A stretch of 64,000 bases of DNA from assembly GCF_015234215.1 (NCBI RefSeq), contig NZ_JADEKP010000009.1, positions 1-64,000 on the forward strand, read 5' to 3'. Both the position numbers and the translations under genes were made by a program. Position 1 is the stretch's first letter. Every line of letters starts with the position of its first letter. Shown here piece after piece: positions 25,831 to 34,608 of the stretch. A model generated the notes under the pieces. It was not told where the DNA came from. It made no database searches and saw nothing but the letters and a program-made list of their open reading frames with translations. The DNA is from Clostridium chrysemydis. GTDB taxonomy: Bacteria; Bacillota; Clostridia; Clostridiales; Clostridiaceae.

Positions 25831-25899
25831 GGCTCTTGTAATAATATAGCTTGAAATAACATAAAATATTAGTAATAAAGTAAAAGTGGGGAAAGTGAC

Positions 25900-26205
25900 G
25901 TGGGAATAGGATTAGTATTAGAATCGGATTTATATATGGATATGCTAGAACTTTACAAAAAAGCTGATATTGAGTGTAATTATAGGCCAGAAAAATACTT
26001 GAATTTTATTAGTGTAAAAGGCGCAATAAACGCAGCAAAAGAGCTAATTAAAGACGAAAATGAAATCTTAGATATAAGTATTTTAAAAGAAAAAGATAGG
26101 TTAGACCTTACTGTTGAAGCCTTAGTCACTAAGAGTAAATATAAAAAGATATTTACTAAAGAAGAGATTGATATTTGTAAAAAAAGATTAGAAAAGTTTA
26201 AATAA
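25900..26205 (+). CDS. Small hypothetical protein with GA-AAKELI/DLTVEALV module
   Basis: A 101-residue protein with GTG start after TGGGGAAAGTGAC. Blocks: LYMDMLELY, VKGAINAAKELIKDE, RLDLTVEALVTKSKYKKIF and EEIDICKKRL. From memory, the same string of blocks occurs as a C-terminal module in larger bacterial proteins, some in defence-related or restriction genes. Here it stands alone, beside a diverged copy. A strong terminator follows, so the two small genes form one unit. Confidence 0.7.
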   Translation: MGIGLVLESDLYMDMLELYKKADIECNYRPEKYLNFISVKGAINAAKELIKDENEILDISILKEKDRLDLTVEALVTKSKYKKIFTKEEIDICKKRLEKFK

Positions 26206-26239
26206 GCTAGGTTTATATTTTATAAACCTAGCTTATTTT
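26201..26239 (+). terminator. Intrinsic terminator after small paralogue pair
   Basis: A 17-bp perfect stem, left arm 26201-26217 and right arm 26221-26237, has a three-base loop and a T-run. The arm begins inside the last codons of the gene. Confidence 0.93.
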
Positions 26240-26314
26240 TGTGAATTTTGTGCATAGATGAAAAGGTTTAACTAATGTAGAATAAGGGTATAAAATTTTA
26301 GGAGGGAATAAAAT

Positions 26315-27427
26315 ATGGCAAAAGTAGTTTTAGAACATATTTATAAAGTTTACCCAGGAGATGTGGTAGCAGTTAAGGATTTTAATTTAGATATAGAAGA
26401 TAAGGAGTTCGTAGTTTTTGTTGGACCATCAGGGTGTGGTAAATCAACAACACTTAGAATGATTGCAGGACTTGAAGAAATTTCAAAAGGTGAATTAAAA
26501 ATTGGAGATAGAGTAGTAAATGATGTTGAACCTAAAGAAAGAGATATAGCTATGGTTTTCCAAAACTATGCATTATATCCTCATATGAGCGTATTTGATA
26601 ACATGGCATTTGCTTTAAAACTAAGAAAAGTTCCAAAAGAGGAAATTGAGAAAAAAGTAAGAGAAGCAGCTAGAGTATTAGATATAGAGCATCTTTTAGA
26701 GAGAAAACCAAAAGCTTTATCAGGAGGACAAAGACAAAGGGTTGCACTTGGAAGAGCTATAGTTAGGGAGCCTAAGGTATTCTTAATGGATGAACCTTTA
26801 TCAAACTTAGATGCAAAATTAAGAGTTCAAATGAGAACTGAAATTTGTAAATTATATCAAAAGTTACAAACAACTTTTATATATGTAACTCACGATCAAG
26901 TTGAGGCTATGACAATGGGAACTAGAATAGTTGTTATGAAAGATGGAATAATTCAACAAGTTGATACTCCACAAAACATCTATCAAAAACCAGCTAATAT
27001 GTTTGTTGCAAGTTTCATAGGAAGCCCACAAATGAACTTCTTAGAAGGTAAGGTAGAAGAAGAGAATGGAGCGTATAAAGCTTACTTTAAAAAAGGTGGA
27101 GAAGTTAGATTCCCAAAAGAAAAAGGGGACAAACTTAAGGCTCAAAACAAATTAGGAGAAATGATAATTTTCGGAATTAGACCTGAAGATTTAAATGACA
27201 AAGAAAAATATATGAAAGCAAATCCAGATTGCATAATCGAATCTAACGTAGAAGTTACTGAACTTATGGGTTCTGAAAGTTATGTATATACTAAGTTTAA
27301 CAATCAAGATGTATCTATAAAATTAAATTATGCAAGTGATTTAAGAACTGGCGATAAAGCTAAGTTTTATATGAATACAGAAAAAATGCATATTTTTGAT
27401 AGAGAAACTAATTTAAATATAGGATAA
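26315..27427 (+). CDS. msmK: Carbohydrate ABC transporter ATPase (MsmK/MalK/UgpC type)
   Basis: A 370-residue ATPase. Walker A GPSGCGKST is near 37, the Q-loop FQNYALYPHM near 82, the signature ALSGGQRQRVALGRAI near 134, and Walker B FLMDEPLSNLDAKLR near 155. The C-terminal TOBE/OB region (about 235-370) has the RPED block (FGIRPEDL) that contacts regulators in MalK. It energises the MalFG permease encoded 2.5 kb downstream. In Gram-positive bacteria one such ATPase often serves several sugar transporters, which would explain its place ahead of its own regulator and outside the operator-controlled malE unit. Confidence 0.93.
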   Translation: MAKVVLEHIYKVYPGDVVAVKDFNLDIEDKEFVVFVGPSGCGKSTTLRMIAGLEEISKGELKIGDRVVNDVEPKERDIAMVFQNYALYPHMSVFDNMAFALKLRKVPKEEIEKKVREAARVLDIEHLLERKPKALSGGQRQRVALGRAIVREPKVFLMDEPLSNLDAKLRVQMRTEICKLYQKLQTTFIYVTHDQVEAMTMGTRIVVMKDGIIQQVDTPQNIYQKPANMFVASFIGSPQMNFLEGKVEEENGAYKAYFKKGGEVRFPKEKGDKLKAQNKLGEMIIFGIRPEDLNDKEKYMKANPDCIIESNVEVTELMGSESYVYTKFNNQDVSIKLNYASDLRTGDKAKFYMNTEKMHIFDRETNLNIG

Positions 27428-27470
27428 TAGTAAGTGAGGTATATAAAATAAAAAGGGGAAGAGAAGGCAA

Positions 27471-28433
27471 ATGCGAAATTTTAAAAGGCTATTAGAAGAG
27501 ATATATTCACATACGAAAATACCATTTATGGTAAAGATTAATGGGGAAGAAATTTTTAATAAAATCAGCAAAGAAGAACTTCTTGAAAGTATGATAAAAG
27601 CTGAGGTATTAGAGATTGGAAAAAATAAAATATGTATTATAACTCTAGAGAGAGACGGAAATTGTATGAGTCTTCTAAAGTATCTTATAGGTGATAAATT
27701 ACATGAGTATTTTAAAAGTAATGAGATGCTAATTAAAAGGATTTTAAATGGGGAAGAAATAAAAAAAGAAGATATTGAAGCTGAGATAACTGTAGTTAAA
27801 GATAGTTTTTATTTAATTGATATATTTATAGATAGAGGAAGGCTAGAAATAGCTAAAGAAGTTATAGATAAATTATATAAAAATAATGAGGTCGTAAATT
27901 TAATTTACAAAGATCATATTTTGTTACTTGGAGATTTTGATAATGTGTTAGATCACATAAACAGTATACTTGAAGTTATTGAATCTAATGTTTATTCAGA
28001 ATGCTATATATCATATAGGACAATTAGTAATGTTTTAAATCTAAAAGAAGATTTTAAAATCATAAGTTACAAAGTAATGCTTGCAAAGAAAAATAAATTA
28101 AGCAAAAGAGTATTTGGAGATGATGATTTATTTCTTGAAAGTATGGTAGATAACATAAATAGTAAGTTTAAATATGGAATATGCAAGGAATTCGATAATA
28201 AGCTTAAAATGTTAGATGATGAACTTTTAAGAACTATAGATATGTTTTATAAAGCAGGGTTAAACTTAAGCGAAGGAGCTAAAAACTTATATATTCATAG
28301 AAATACTCTTATTTATAGAATTGAAAAGATTCAAAAGATAACAGGGTATGATATAAGAGAATTTAATCAGGCTGTAGAATTTAAAATGATAATATCTATA
28401 TGGAAAGAAAATCTATTAACAGTTTGTTCATAA
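27471..28433 (+). CDS. PucR/CdaR-type transcriptional regulator
   Basis: A 320-residue protein whose C-terminus (about 255-315) is a PucR-type helix-turn-helix: MFYKAGLNLSEGAKNLYIHR, then NTLIYRIEKIQKITGYDIRE. The rest has no recognisable sensor domain. Family members activate sugar-diacid, purine or osmolyte genes. Here the gene sits 43 nt after msmK and before malE, so it probably controls the ATPase or the transporter operon. Ribosome site AAAAGGGGAAGAG. Confidence 0.82.
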   Translation: MRNFKRLLEEIYSHTKIPFMVKINGEEIFNKISKEELLESMIKAEVLEIGKNKICIITLERDGNCMSLLKYLIGDKLHEYFKSNEMLIKRILNGEEIKKEDIEAEITVVKDSFYLIDIFIDRGRLEIAKEVIDKLYKNNEVVNLIYKDHILLLGDFDNVLDHINSILEVIESNVYSECYISYRTISNVLNLKEDFKIISYKVMLAKKNKLSKRVFGDDDLFLESMVDNINSKFKYGICKEFDNKLKMLDDELLRTIDMFYKAGLNLSEGAKNLYIHRNTLIYRIEKIQKITGYDIREFNQAVEFKMIISIWKENLLTVCS

Positions 28434-28507
28434 TTCAATTGTAATAGATTACAAAAAGACAATAATTAGAAAAAATATATTGTGATTAGGTAGAAAAAGT
28501 TATAAAA

Positions 28508-28598
28508 TATAATTGAAAACGATACCAGAAGTTACAAGACAGAACTTATTATAATCATAAAGGTCATAAATTTTTTTAAGAATTTTGGAATCGTTACC
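28508..28598 (+). promoter_or_regulatory. malE promoter region with two LacI-type operators
   Basis: TATAAT at 28508-28513 is followed by TGAAAACGATACCA (28514-28527). That site matches the cre consensus at 13 of 14 positions and also resembles the maltose operators below. A second site, GGAATCGTTACC (28587-28598), lies close to the malE ribosome site. Both are CG-centred palindromes of the LacI/GalR type and resemble GGGAACGATACC upstream of the LacI-type regulator at 33571. Control by that regulator, and by CcpA at the first site, is the likely reading. Confidence 0.65.
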
Positions 28599-28633
28599 GA
28601 AATTCCATAAAAGTATTAAGGGGGAAAGGTTAA

Positions 28634-29848
28634 ATGATTAAAAGAAAAAGAATTTTAGCAGGAATTATCGCAGCTGTTGTAGTTGCAGGAACACTTGTAG
28701 GATGCGGAGGCGGAGATAAAAAATCAGCAGATGCATCTAAAGAATTAAAAGTATGGTCAAGACTTACTGAACAAGAGGTTGAAAAAATTAAGCCTATGGC
28801 TGAAAAATGGGGAGAAGAAAACGGCTATAAAGTTACTATGGTTATAGACAAGAGTAAAACTCAAGAGTCAATGCAAGCGATTAAAGCTGGTAAAGGTCCA
28901 GATTTAATGTTTGGTATAGCACATGATAACTTAGGGCTTTATGAAAAAGCAGGATTACTTTCAGAAGTACCTAGCGATTTAATTAAAGATGAAGATTTCG
29001 CATCAAAACAAGTTTTAGATGCAGTAACAATAAACGGAAAGAAATACGGAGTGCCACTAGCACAAGAAACTATAGCTTTATATTACAATAAAGATAAAGT
29101 GAAAGAAGCTCCAAAAACTATGGAAGAAGTAGCAAAACTTGGAGAAAGCGTTGGATTTAAATTTGATATAAATAACTTCTACAACAGCTACGGATTTATA
29201 GCTGCAAACGGTGGATATGTATTTAAAGATAATAACGGAACATTAGATCCAAACAATATAGGACTTGATAATGCAGGTGCAATAAAAGGATACCAATTCA
29301 TTCAAGATTTAGTAGTTAAAGATAAATTAATGCCAGCTGATATCAAAGGTGATATGGCTAAAGGTGATTTCTTAAATAAAAATTCTGGTCTTTATATTTC
29401 AGGACCTTGGGATGTTCAAGCTTTCAAAGATGGTGGAGTTAACTTTGATGTAGTTCCAATGCCAACTTTAGATGGTAAGAAAGTTCCAACATTTATGGGT
29501 GTACAAGCAGCATTTGTTAATAACAAATCAGATAATCAAGATGCAGCTTGGAAGTTATGTAAATACTTAGTTGAAAATTCAGGCGAAGTAATTCTTAACA
29601 CAGGACACAGAATACCAGTTACTAAACAATATTTAGATAGTAAAGAATTTAAAGATAATAAATTAATGGCAGCATTCGCAGAGCAAGCTAAAAACGCTAC
29701 TCCAATGCCAAACATTCCAGAAGTTCAAGCTATGTGGGAACCAGCAGGTAACAACTTAACATTATTAACTTCAGGAAAAATCACACCAGCAGAATGCGGT
29801 AAAAATATGGTAGAACAAATTAAACAAGGTATTGCACAACAAAAATAG
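28634..29848 (+). CDS. malE: Maltose/maltodextrin-binding lipoprotein
   Basis: A 404-residue solute-binding protein. It begins MIKRKRILAGIIAAVVVAG, then the lipobox TLVGC with Cys near 24, followed by a short Gly/Ser/Asp linker. The family-1 substrate-binding fold follows: KELKVWSRLTEQEVEKIKPM, ISGPWDVQAF near 250, and WEPAGNNLTLL near the C-terminus. It delivers maltodextrins to MalFG. Ribosome site TAAGGGGGAAAGGTTAA. A small hairpin after the stop codon may protect this mRNA, in keeping with the excess of binding protein needed. Confidence 0.93.
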   Translation: MIKRKRILAGIIAAVVVAGTLVGCGGGDKKSADASKELKVWSRLTEQEVEKIKPMAEKWGEENGYKVTMVIDKSKTQESMQAIKAGKGPDLMFGIAHDNLGLYEKAGLLSEVPSDLIKDEDFASKQVLDAVTINGKKYGVPLAQETIALYYNKDKVKEAPKTMEEVAKLGESVGFKFDINNFYNSYGFIAANGGYVFKDNNGTLDPNNIGLDNAGAIKGYQFIQDLVVKDKLMPADIKGDMAKGDFLNKNSGLYISGPWDVQAFKDGGVNFDVVPMPTLDGKKVPTFMGVQAAFVNNKSDNQDAAWKLCKYLVENSGEVILNTGHRIPVTKQYLDSKEFKDNKLMAAFAEQAKNATPMPNIPEVQAMWEPAGNNLTLLTSGKITPAECGKNMVEQIKQGIAQQK

Positions 29849-29860
29849 TTAACTTAAGAT

Positions 29861-29880
29861 AGGGAGGTTTAAGCCTCCCT
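29861..29880 (+). terminator. Stem-loop between malE and malF (partial terminator or mRNA stabiliser)
   Basis: AGGGAGG (29861-29867) pairs with CCTCCCT (29874-29880). A T-run begins only 15 nt later, so full termination is unlikely. Such a hairpin gives higher malE than malFG levels. Confidence 0.55.
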
Positions 29881-29918
29881 GTCAAATAAGTTATTTTTTT
29901 TGAAAGGGGATGGAAACG

Positions 29919-30848
29919 GTGCCAAAAAGTAAAAAGAATAGAATTAACACTATAAAATCAATGCCTTATTTAATACCGGCTATGATATCAATTGCAATAT
30001 TCACAGTTATACCGATAGTATACACAGTTTATATAGCATTTACTGATTACACTATGTTTACTCAAGGAAGTCCAAAATTCGTAGGACTTGAAAATTTTAA
30101 AGACGTATTTACAGGTCCATTTAAAGAGGTATTTATGCCTGTATTTGGATGGAATATTATATTTGCTGTTTGCGCAACAGTATTAACATTTTTATTAGGA
30201 CTTATAGTTGCTATAGCTTTAAATAATCCTAACTTAAAGGAAAAAGCATTTTATAGAGCAATACTTATAATTCCATGGGCACTTCCAGCAACAGTTGCCG
30301 TTCTTTCATGGCAAGGTCTTTTAAATGGAAGTTATGGAGCTATAAATAATTTACTTATGAATTTACACATTATAAGCGAACCAGTTCAATGGTTAACAGA
30401 TCCTAATATGGCTAGATTATCAATAATCGTAGTTAGTGTTTGGCTTGGTTTCCCATATATGATGAACGTTTGTTTAGGAGCACTTGGTTCAATTCCAGAT
30501 AGTTATTATGAAGCAGCAGATGTTGATGGAGCTAGCAAGTTCCTTCAATTTAGAAAGATAACTCTTCCAAGCTTAGCTAGAACAGCTTATCCACTTTTAA
30601 TTTCTTCATTTGCATTTAACTTTAATAACTTCGGTTCAGCATTCTTAATTACAGAAGGGTTACCAGCAAGGGTAGGAACATCTTTTGCAGGTTACACAGA
30701 TATACTAGCATCAGTTAACTACAAATTATCAACTCAATTTGGTAGATTCGATATTGCTGCGACAATCAGTATAATCTTATTTATTATCTTAGCTAGTATT
30801 TCATACATTCAAATGAAAATGTCAGGTCAATTCGAGGAGGTGGAATAA
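29919..30848 (+). CDS. malF: Maltodextrin ABC transporter permease MalF
   Basis: A 309-residue permease with six transmembrane segments. The EAA loop is SYYEAADVDGASKFLQFRKITLP-like near residue 195 (EAA at YEAADVDGA). Start: GTG 29919 (VPKSKKNR) lies 9 nt after AAAGGGG, while ATG 29910 touches the ribosome site. It lacks the large periplasmic loop of enteric MalF, which is normal for Gram-positive bacteria. It ends 1 nt before malG. Confidence 0.93.
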   Translation: MPKSKKNRINTIKSMPYLIPAMISIAIFTVIPIVYTVYIAFTDYTMFTQGSPKFVGLENFKDVFTGPFKEVFMPVFGWNIIFAVCATVLTFLLGLIVAIALNNPNLKEKAFYRAILIIPWALPATVAVLSWQGLLNGSYGAINNLLMNLHIISEPVQWLTDPNMARLSIIVVSVWLGFPYMMNVCLGALGSIPDSYYEAADVDGASKFLQFRKITLPSLARTAYPLLISSFAFNFNNFGSAFLITEGLPARVGTSFAGYTDILASVNYKLSTQFGRFDIAATISIILFIILASISYIQMKMSGQFEEVE

Positions 30849-30849
30849 T

Positions 30850-31713
30850 ATGAGTAACGGAGAAGCAATTAAATATAAAAAGAGGCTAAGGCCAGCTGAA
30901 ATAAGAAGCGTTTGGATATCTAGAATATTTTTAATTTTTATGGTTTTAATAGTATTATTCCCAGTACTTTCGGTAATAGGAGCTTCAATGGCAAAAGGTG
31001 AAGCTTTTACACAAACTTCTATTTTACCTAAGGCATTTTCACTAGAAAACTATAAAAAGGTTTTAACAGAAACAGATTTCTTAGTTTGGATGAAAAACTC
31101 ATTACTTGTATGTTTTGCAATTTCAATAATACAATTAATGTTAACTATACCAACTGCATATGCATTTTCAAAAATGAAGTTTACAGGAAGAAAAAATGGA
31201 CTTATGTTCTTACTTTTACTTCAAATGTTCCCAACAACTATGGCATTACCTGCAATACTTGCAGTAGTTTATAGAATAAACGGAATGGACCACCTTATAA
31301 CTCTTATCGTAATTCAATGTGGTGCTAGTGCATATAACATTTGGCTTATGAAAGGATTTATGGATGGAATTCCAAAAGAACTTACAGAAGCAGCCTATGT
31401 TGACGGAGCAAGTCAATTCGAGGCATTTAGAAAGGTAATATTACCTTTAACTAAAAATATGCTACTTGTAATATTCTTATTTACATTTATAGGAGCTTAC
31501 AGTGAGTTCATCTTTGCTTCAGCAATTATGAAAGACCCTGCAAGTCAAACAATTCCAATAGGTTTACAACAATTTATAAGAAACCAATTCTCAACTAACT
31601 GGACTCAATACTCAGCAGCAGCTATTATGGCATCACTTCCTATAGTGATTCTTGCAACAGTTGGTCAAAAATACATGGCTAAAGGTTTAGTTGCAGGTTC
31701 AGTAAAAGGTTAA
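30850..31713 (+). CDS. malG: Maltodextrin ABC transporter permease MalG
   Basis: A 287-residue permease with six helices and the EAA loop ELTEAAYVDGASQFEAFRKV near residue 178. The C-terminus YMAKGLVAGSVKG is the classic MalG ending. Ribosome site GAGGAGGTGGAATAAT overlaps the malF end, so the two are translated together. It forms the channel with MalF and is driven by MsmK. Confidence 0.95.
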   Translation: MSNGEAIKYKKRLRPAEIRSVWISRIFLIFMVLIVLFPVLSVIGASMAKGEAFTQTSILPKAFSLENYKKVLTETDFLVWMKNSLLVCFAISIIQLMLTIPTAYAFSKMKFTGRKNGLMFLLLLQMFPTTMALPAILAVVYRINGMDHLITLIVIQCGASAYNIWLMKGFMDGIPKELTEAAYVDGASQFEAFRKVILPLTKNMLLVIFLFTFIGAYSEFIFASAIMKDPASQTIPIGLQQFIRNQFSTNWTQYSAAAIMASLPIVILATVGQKYMAKGLVAGSVKG

Positions 31714-31738
31714 TAAATAACTTTGGAGGGCTAAAGCT

Positions 31739-33454
31739 ATGAATTTACATGCAATTTATCACATCCCCGAAGTTCCATATTGTTATGGAACTTCTAAAAA
31801 CACTATCTATTTAAAACTTAGAACAGCTAATGAAGATTTAAAAAAGGTTAATCTTTATTACAAAGAAAAATATGCTTGGAAAACTGGGTTTACAAAAAAA
31901 GAAATGAATTTAGAAGCTCAAACTGAATTATTTAAATTCTTTGGAACTCTTATAGATGTAAGTGAAGGAAAAGCTAAATATTTCTTTTCTGTAGAAGATA
32001 AAAATGGCTTAGAGATTTTCTTTAGTGAAAGGGGAGTATCAAAAAATAAGCCTGATGAACTTGGAAATTTCCACAAGCCTTATGTTCACGAAAGTGAAAT
32101 TTATAAGCCTGTTACTTGGGCTAAAGATTCTATAGTGTATCAAATATTTCCAGAAAGATTCTGTAATGGAAATAAAGAAAATGATCCAAGAGATATAGAA
32201 AAATGGGGAAGCGATGTTAAGCCTAAAAGTTTCTTTGGAGGAGATTTAAAAGGAATAACAAACAATTTAGATTATATAGATAGTTTAGGAATAAACCTTA
32301 TTTATCTAACACCTATCTTTAAATCAAAATCTAATCATAAATATAATATTATGGATTATTTTGAGATAGATAAGAGCTTTGGAACTAAAGAAGAATTTAA
32401 AGAATTAGTAGAAAAGGCTCACAGTAAAGGTATAAGAATAGTTTTAGATGCGGTATTTAATCACACAGGTGATGATTTCTTTGCCTTTGAAGAATTAAAA
32501 AAAGATAGTAATTCAAAATATAAGGATTGGTACTATATAGATGGTGATAGCGTATGCCAAGAGAAAATTAATTATAAAACTTTTGGTGAAAGACTAAAGT
32601 ATATGCCAAAGCTTAATATGGATAACAAAGAAACAAAGGAATACTTCTTAGAAGTCGGAAGGTATTGGATTCGTGAGTTTGATATCGACGGTTGGAGACT
32701 TGATGTAGCTGATGAAGTATGCCATTCATTTTGGAAAGACTTTAGAAAAGCAGTTAAAGATTTAAAAGAAGAAGCTTTAATAATAGGTGAAGTTATGCAC
32801 CTTGGAAATGAATTTTTAAAAGGTGATGAGTTTGACTCAACTATGAATTACCCGTTTAGAGAAGCTTGTTTAGATTTCTTTGCTTATGGAAATATATCAT
32901 CAAGAGAATTAATAGATAGGATAATTTTAAGAAAAGAAGGCTTAATTAATTCTATGTATAAAGAGATGCTAAACCTTTTAGATTCTCACGATACAGCTAG
33001 ATTTTTACATGAGTGCAAAGAAGATAAGAGAAAACTTGCCTTAGCTGAAGTTTTTAAATTTACAAGTGAAGGCGTTCCATATATATATTATGGAGATGAA
33101 GTTGGACTTACAGGGGGAGATGACCCTGATTGTAGAAGATGTATGATTTGGGAAGATGATAAAAGAGATATAGATCTTTTAAATCATTATAAAAAATTAG
33201 CTAAGATTAGAAAAGAAAATAAAGAGCTTATAGATGGAACTACAGAGATTTTAGTTTCAGAAGAAAAGACTTTAGTTTATAAAAGGGTTTTAGGAAACGA
33301 TTCAATTATGGTAATAATAAACAATTCTAAAGATCCTTTAGAATTAGATTTAGGTTTAAGAGGTAACTATAAAGATATCTACAGTGAAAAAGATATATTT
33401 ATAGATGAGAAATTAAAGATTAATGAATTTAACTTCAATATACTAAAATTATAA
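31739..33454 (+). CDS. Intracellular GH13 maltodextrin hydrolase (neopullulanase/cyclomaltodextrinase type)
   Basis: A 571-residue enzyme with an N-terminal CBM34-like beta domain (about 1-120) and a GH13 barrel. Motifs: I VLDAVFNHTG near 240, II DGWRLDVADE (nucleophile Asp near 320), III IIGEVMH (acid/base Glu near 350), IV LLDSHDTARF (Asp near 420). The MPKLN and QIFPERFCNG blocks belong to the neopullulanase subfamily GH13_20. No signal peptide, so it cuts imported maltodextrins or cyclodextrins in the cytosol. It lies 26 nt after malG, in the same transcript. Confidence 0.9.
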   Translation: MNLHAIYHIPEVPYCYGTSKNTIYLKLRTANEDLKKVNLYYKEKYAWKTGFTKKEMNLEAQTELFKFFGTLIDVSEGKAKYFFSVEDKNGLEIFFSERGVSKNKPDELGNFHKPYVHESEIYKPVTWAKDSIVYQIFPERFCNGNKENDPRDIEKWGSDVKPKSFFGGDLKGITNNLDYIDSLGINLIYLTPIFKSKSNHKYNIMDYFEIDKSFGTKEEFKELVEKAHSKGIRIVLDAVFNHTGDDFFAFEELKKDSNSKYKDWYYIDGDSVCQEKINYKTFGERLKYMPKLNMDNKETKEYFLEVGRYWIREFDIDGWRLDVADEVCHSFWKDFRKAVKDLKEEALIIGEVMHLGNEFLKGDEFDSTMNYPFREACLDFFAYGNISSRELIDRIILRKEGLINSMYKEMLNLLDSHDTARFLHECKEDKRKLALAEVFKFTSEGVPYIYYGDEVGLTGGDDPDCRRCMIWEDDKRDIDLLNHYKKLAKIRKENKELIDGTTEILVSEEKTLVYKRVLGNDSIMVIINNSKDPLELDLGLRGNYKDIYSEKDIFIDEKLKINEFNFNILKL

Positions 33455-33486
33455 GGAAAATTACTCCATATTCTTTAAGTAAGGGG

Positions 33487-33517
33487 TATAATATACCATA
33501 TAGACGGGAACGATACC
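33487..33517 (+). promoter_or_regulatory. Internal promoter with LacI-type operator before the regulator gene
   Basis: TATAAT (33487-33492) is followed by GGGAACGATACC (33506-33517), extended by GGTA. It is close in sequence to GGAATCGTTACC and GAAAACGATACC upstream of malE. This indicates autoregulation of the LacI-type gene and of the enzyme genes downstream. Confidence 0.65.
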
Positions 33518-33570
33518 GGTAATATTTTCAGAAAAAGTATAAAGTTAGAGAGTATGTGGGAGGAAATTAT

Positions 33571-34590
33571 ATGAATATAAAAGATATAGCAAAGATGGCT
33601 GGAGTGGGAGTTAGTACGGTTTCTAGAGTTATAAATAATCATCCAGATGTTAAAGATGAAACTCGTGAAAAGGTTAAAAGAATAATAAAAGAAAGTAATT
33701 ATATCCCAAACGATAGTGCAAGAATACTTAAAAAGAATAATAACAATAACATTGGAGTTTTGGTAAAAGGTGTATTTAACCCATTTTTCTCAGAAATGAT
33801 AAGTATTATTTCAAATAGGGTAGGAGAAGCTGGGTATACTATGATACTTCAGCAAAATGATTTTAATGATGGTGAAGATTCAGATAGATTAATTTCATTT
33901 GCAAAAGAAAAGAGACTTCAAGCACTGATTTGTTTAGGGGGAAACTTTAACCATATAAACGAAGATACATTTAAATTTTTAAATATACCTATTATCTTAA
34001 CATCTGTAAATACCTTATATATGGATAAGGCAAATGAAAATCAATTTTCATCTATTGGTATAGATAATAAAAAAGCAGCTAGAGATATGACTGAGTATTT
34101 AATAAATAGAGGACATAAAAATATTGCTATAATGCTTGGAGATAAAGAGCACGACGGAATAAGTTCTCAAAGACTTGAAGGGTACAAGGAAGCTATGAAA
34201 ATGTCTTCTTTAAAAATAGAGGAAAAGAATATATTGATAGGTGAATACACATTTGATGGTGCGTATAAAGAAACTAAGAGATTTTTAAAAGAAAATAAAG
34301 ATATAACAGCTATATTTGCTATATCAGATACTATGGCAGTTGGAGCATCTAAAGCAGCTTTAGATTTAGGGCTTGAAGTAGGAAAAGACATATCAATTTC
34401 AGGATTTGACGGAATGGATATAGCAAAATACTATAATCCAGGGATAACTACAGTTAAACAACCAAACAAAGATATGGCAACAAATAGTATAGATTTATTA
34501 CTAGCTCTTTTAACAAAAAAAGAAAACCATAAACATATTGTTTTTGGAACTAAAATAATTGAAAGAGAGTCCTGTACAAGCGTTAAGTAA
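33571..34590 (+). CDS. malR: LacI/GalR-family maltose regulator
   Basis: A 339-residue repressor. MNIKDIAKMAGVGVSTVSRV is the LacI-type helix-turn-helix, with NNHPDVKDETREKV as hinge. The sugar-binding core contains TAIFAISDTMAVGASKAALD and ISGFDGMDIAKYYNPGITTV. I use ATG 33571 after GTGGGAGGAAATTAT instead of the upstream GTG at 33556. Its place inside the maltodextrin island and three matching operators in the region make maltose or maltodextrin the likely inducer. The gene name is functional inference. Confidence 0.88.
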   Translation: MNIKDIAKMAGVGVSTVSRVINNHPDVKDETREKVKRIIKESNYIPNDSARILKKNNNNNIGVLVKGVFNPFFSEMISIISNRVGEAGYTMILQQNDFNDGEDSDRLISFAKEKRLQALICLGGNFNHINEDTFKFLNIPIILTSVNTLYMDKANENQFSSIGIDNKKAARDMTEYLINRGHKNIAIMLGDKEHDGISSQRLEGYKEAMKMSSLKIEEKNILIGEYTFDGAYKETKRFLKENKDITAIFAISDTMAVGASKAALDLGLEVGKDISISGFDGMDIAKYYNPGITTVKQPNKDMATNSIDLLLALLTKKENHKHIVFGTKIIERESCTSVK

Positions 34591-34608
34591 ATATTAATGG
34601 AGGGTATT

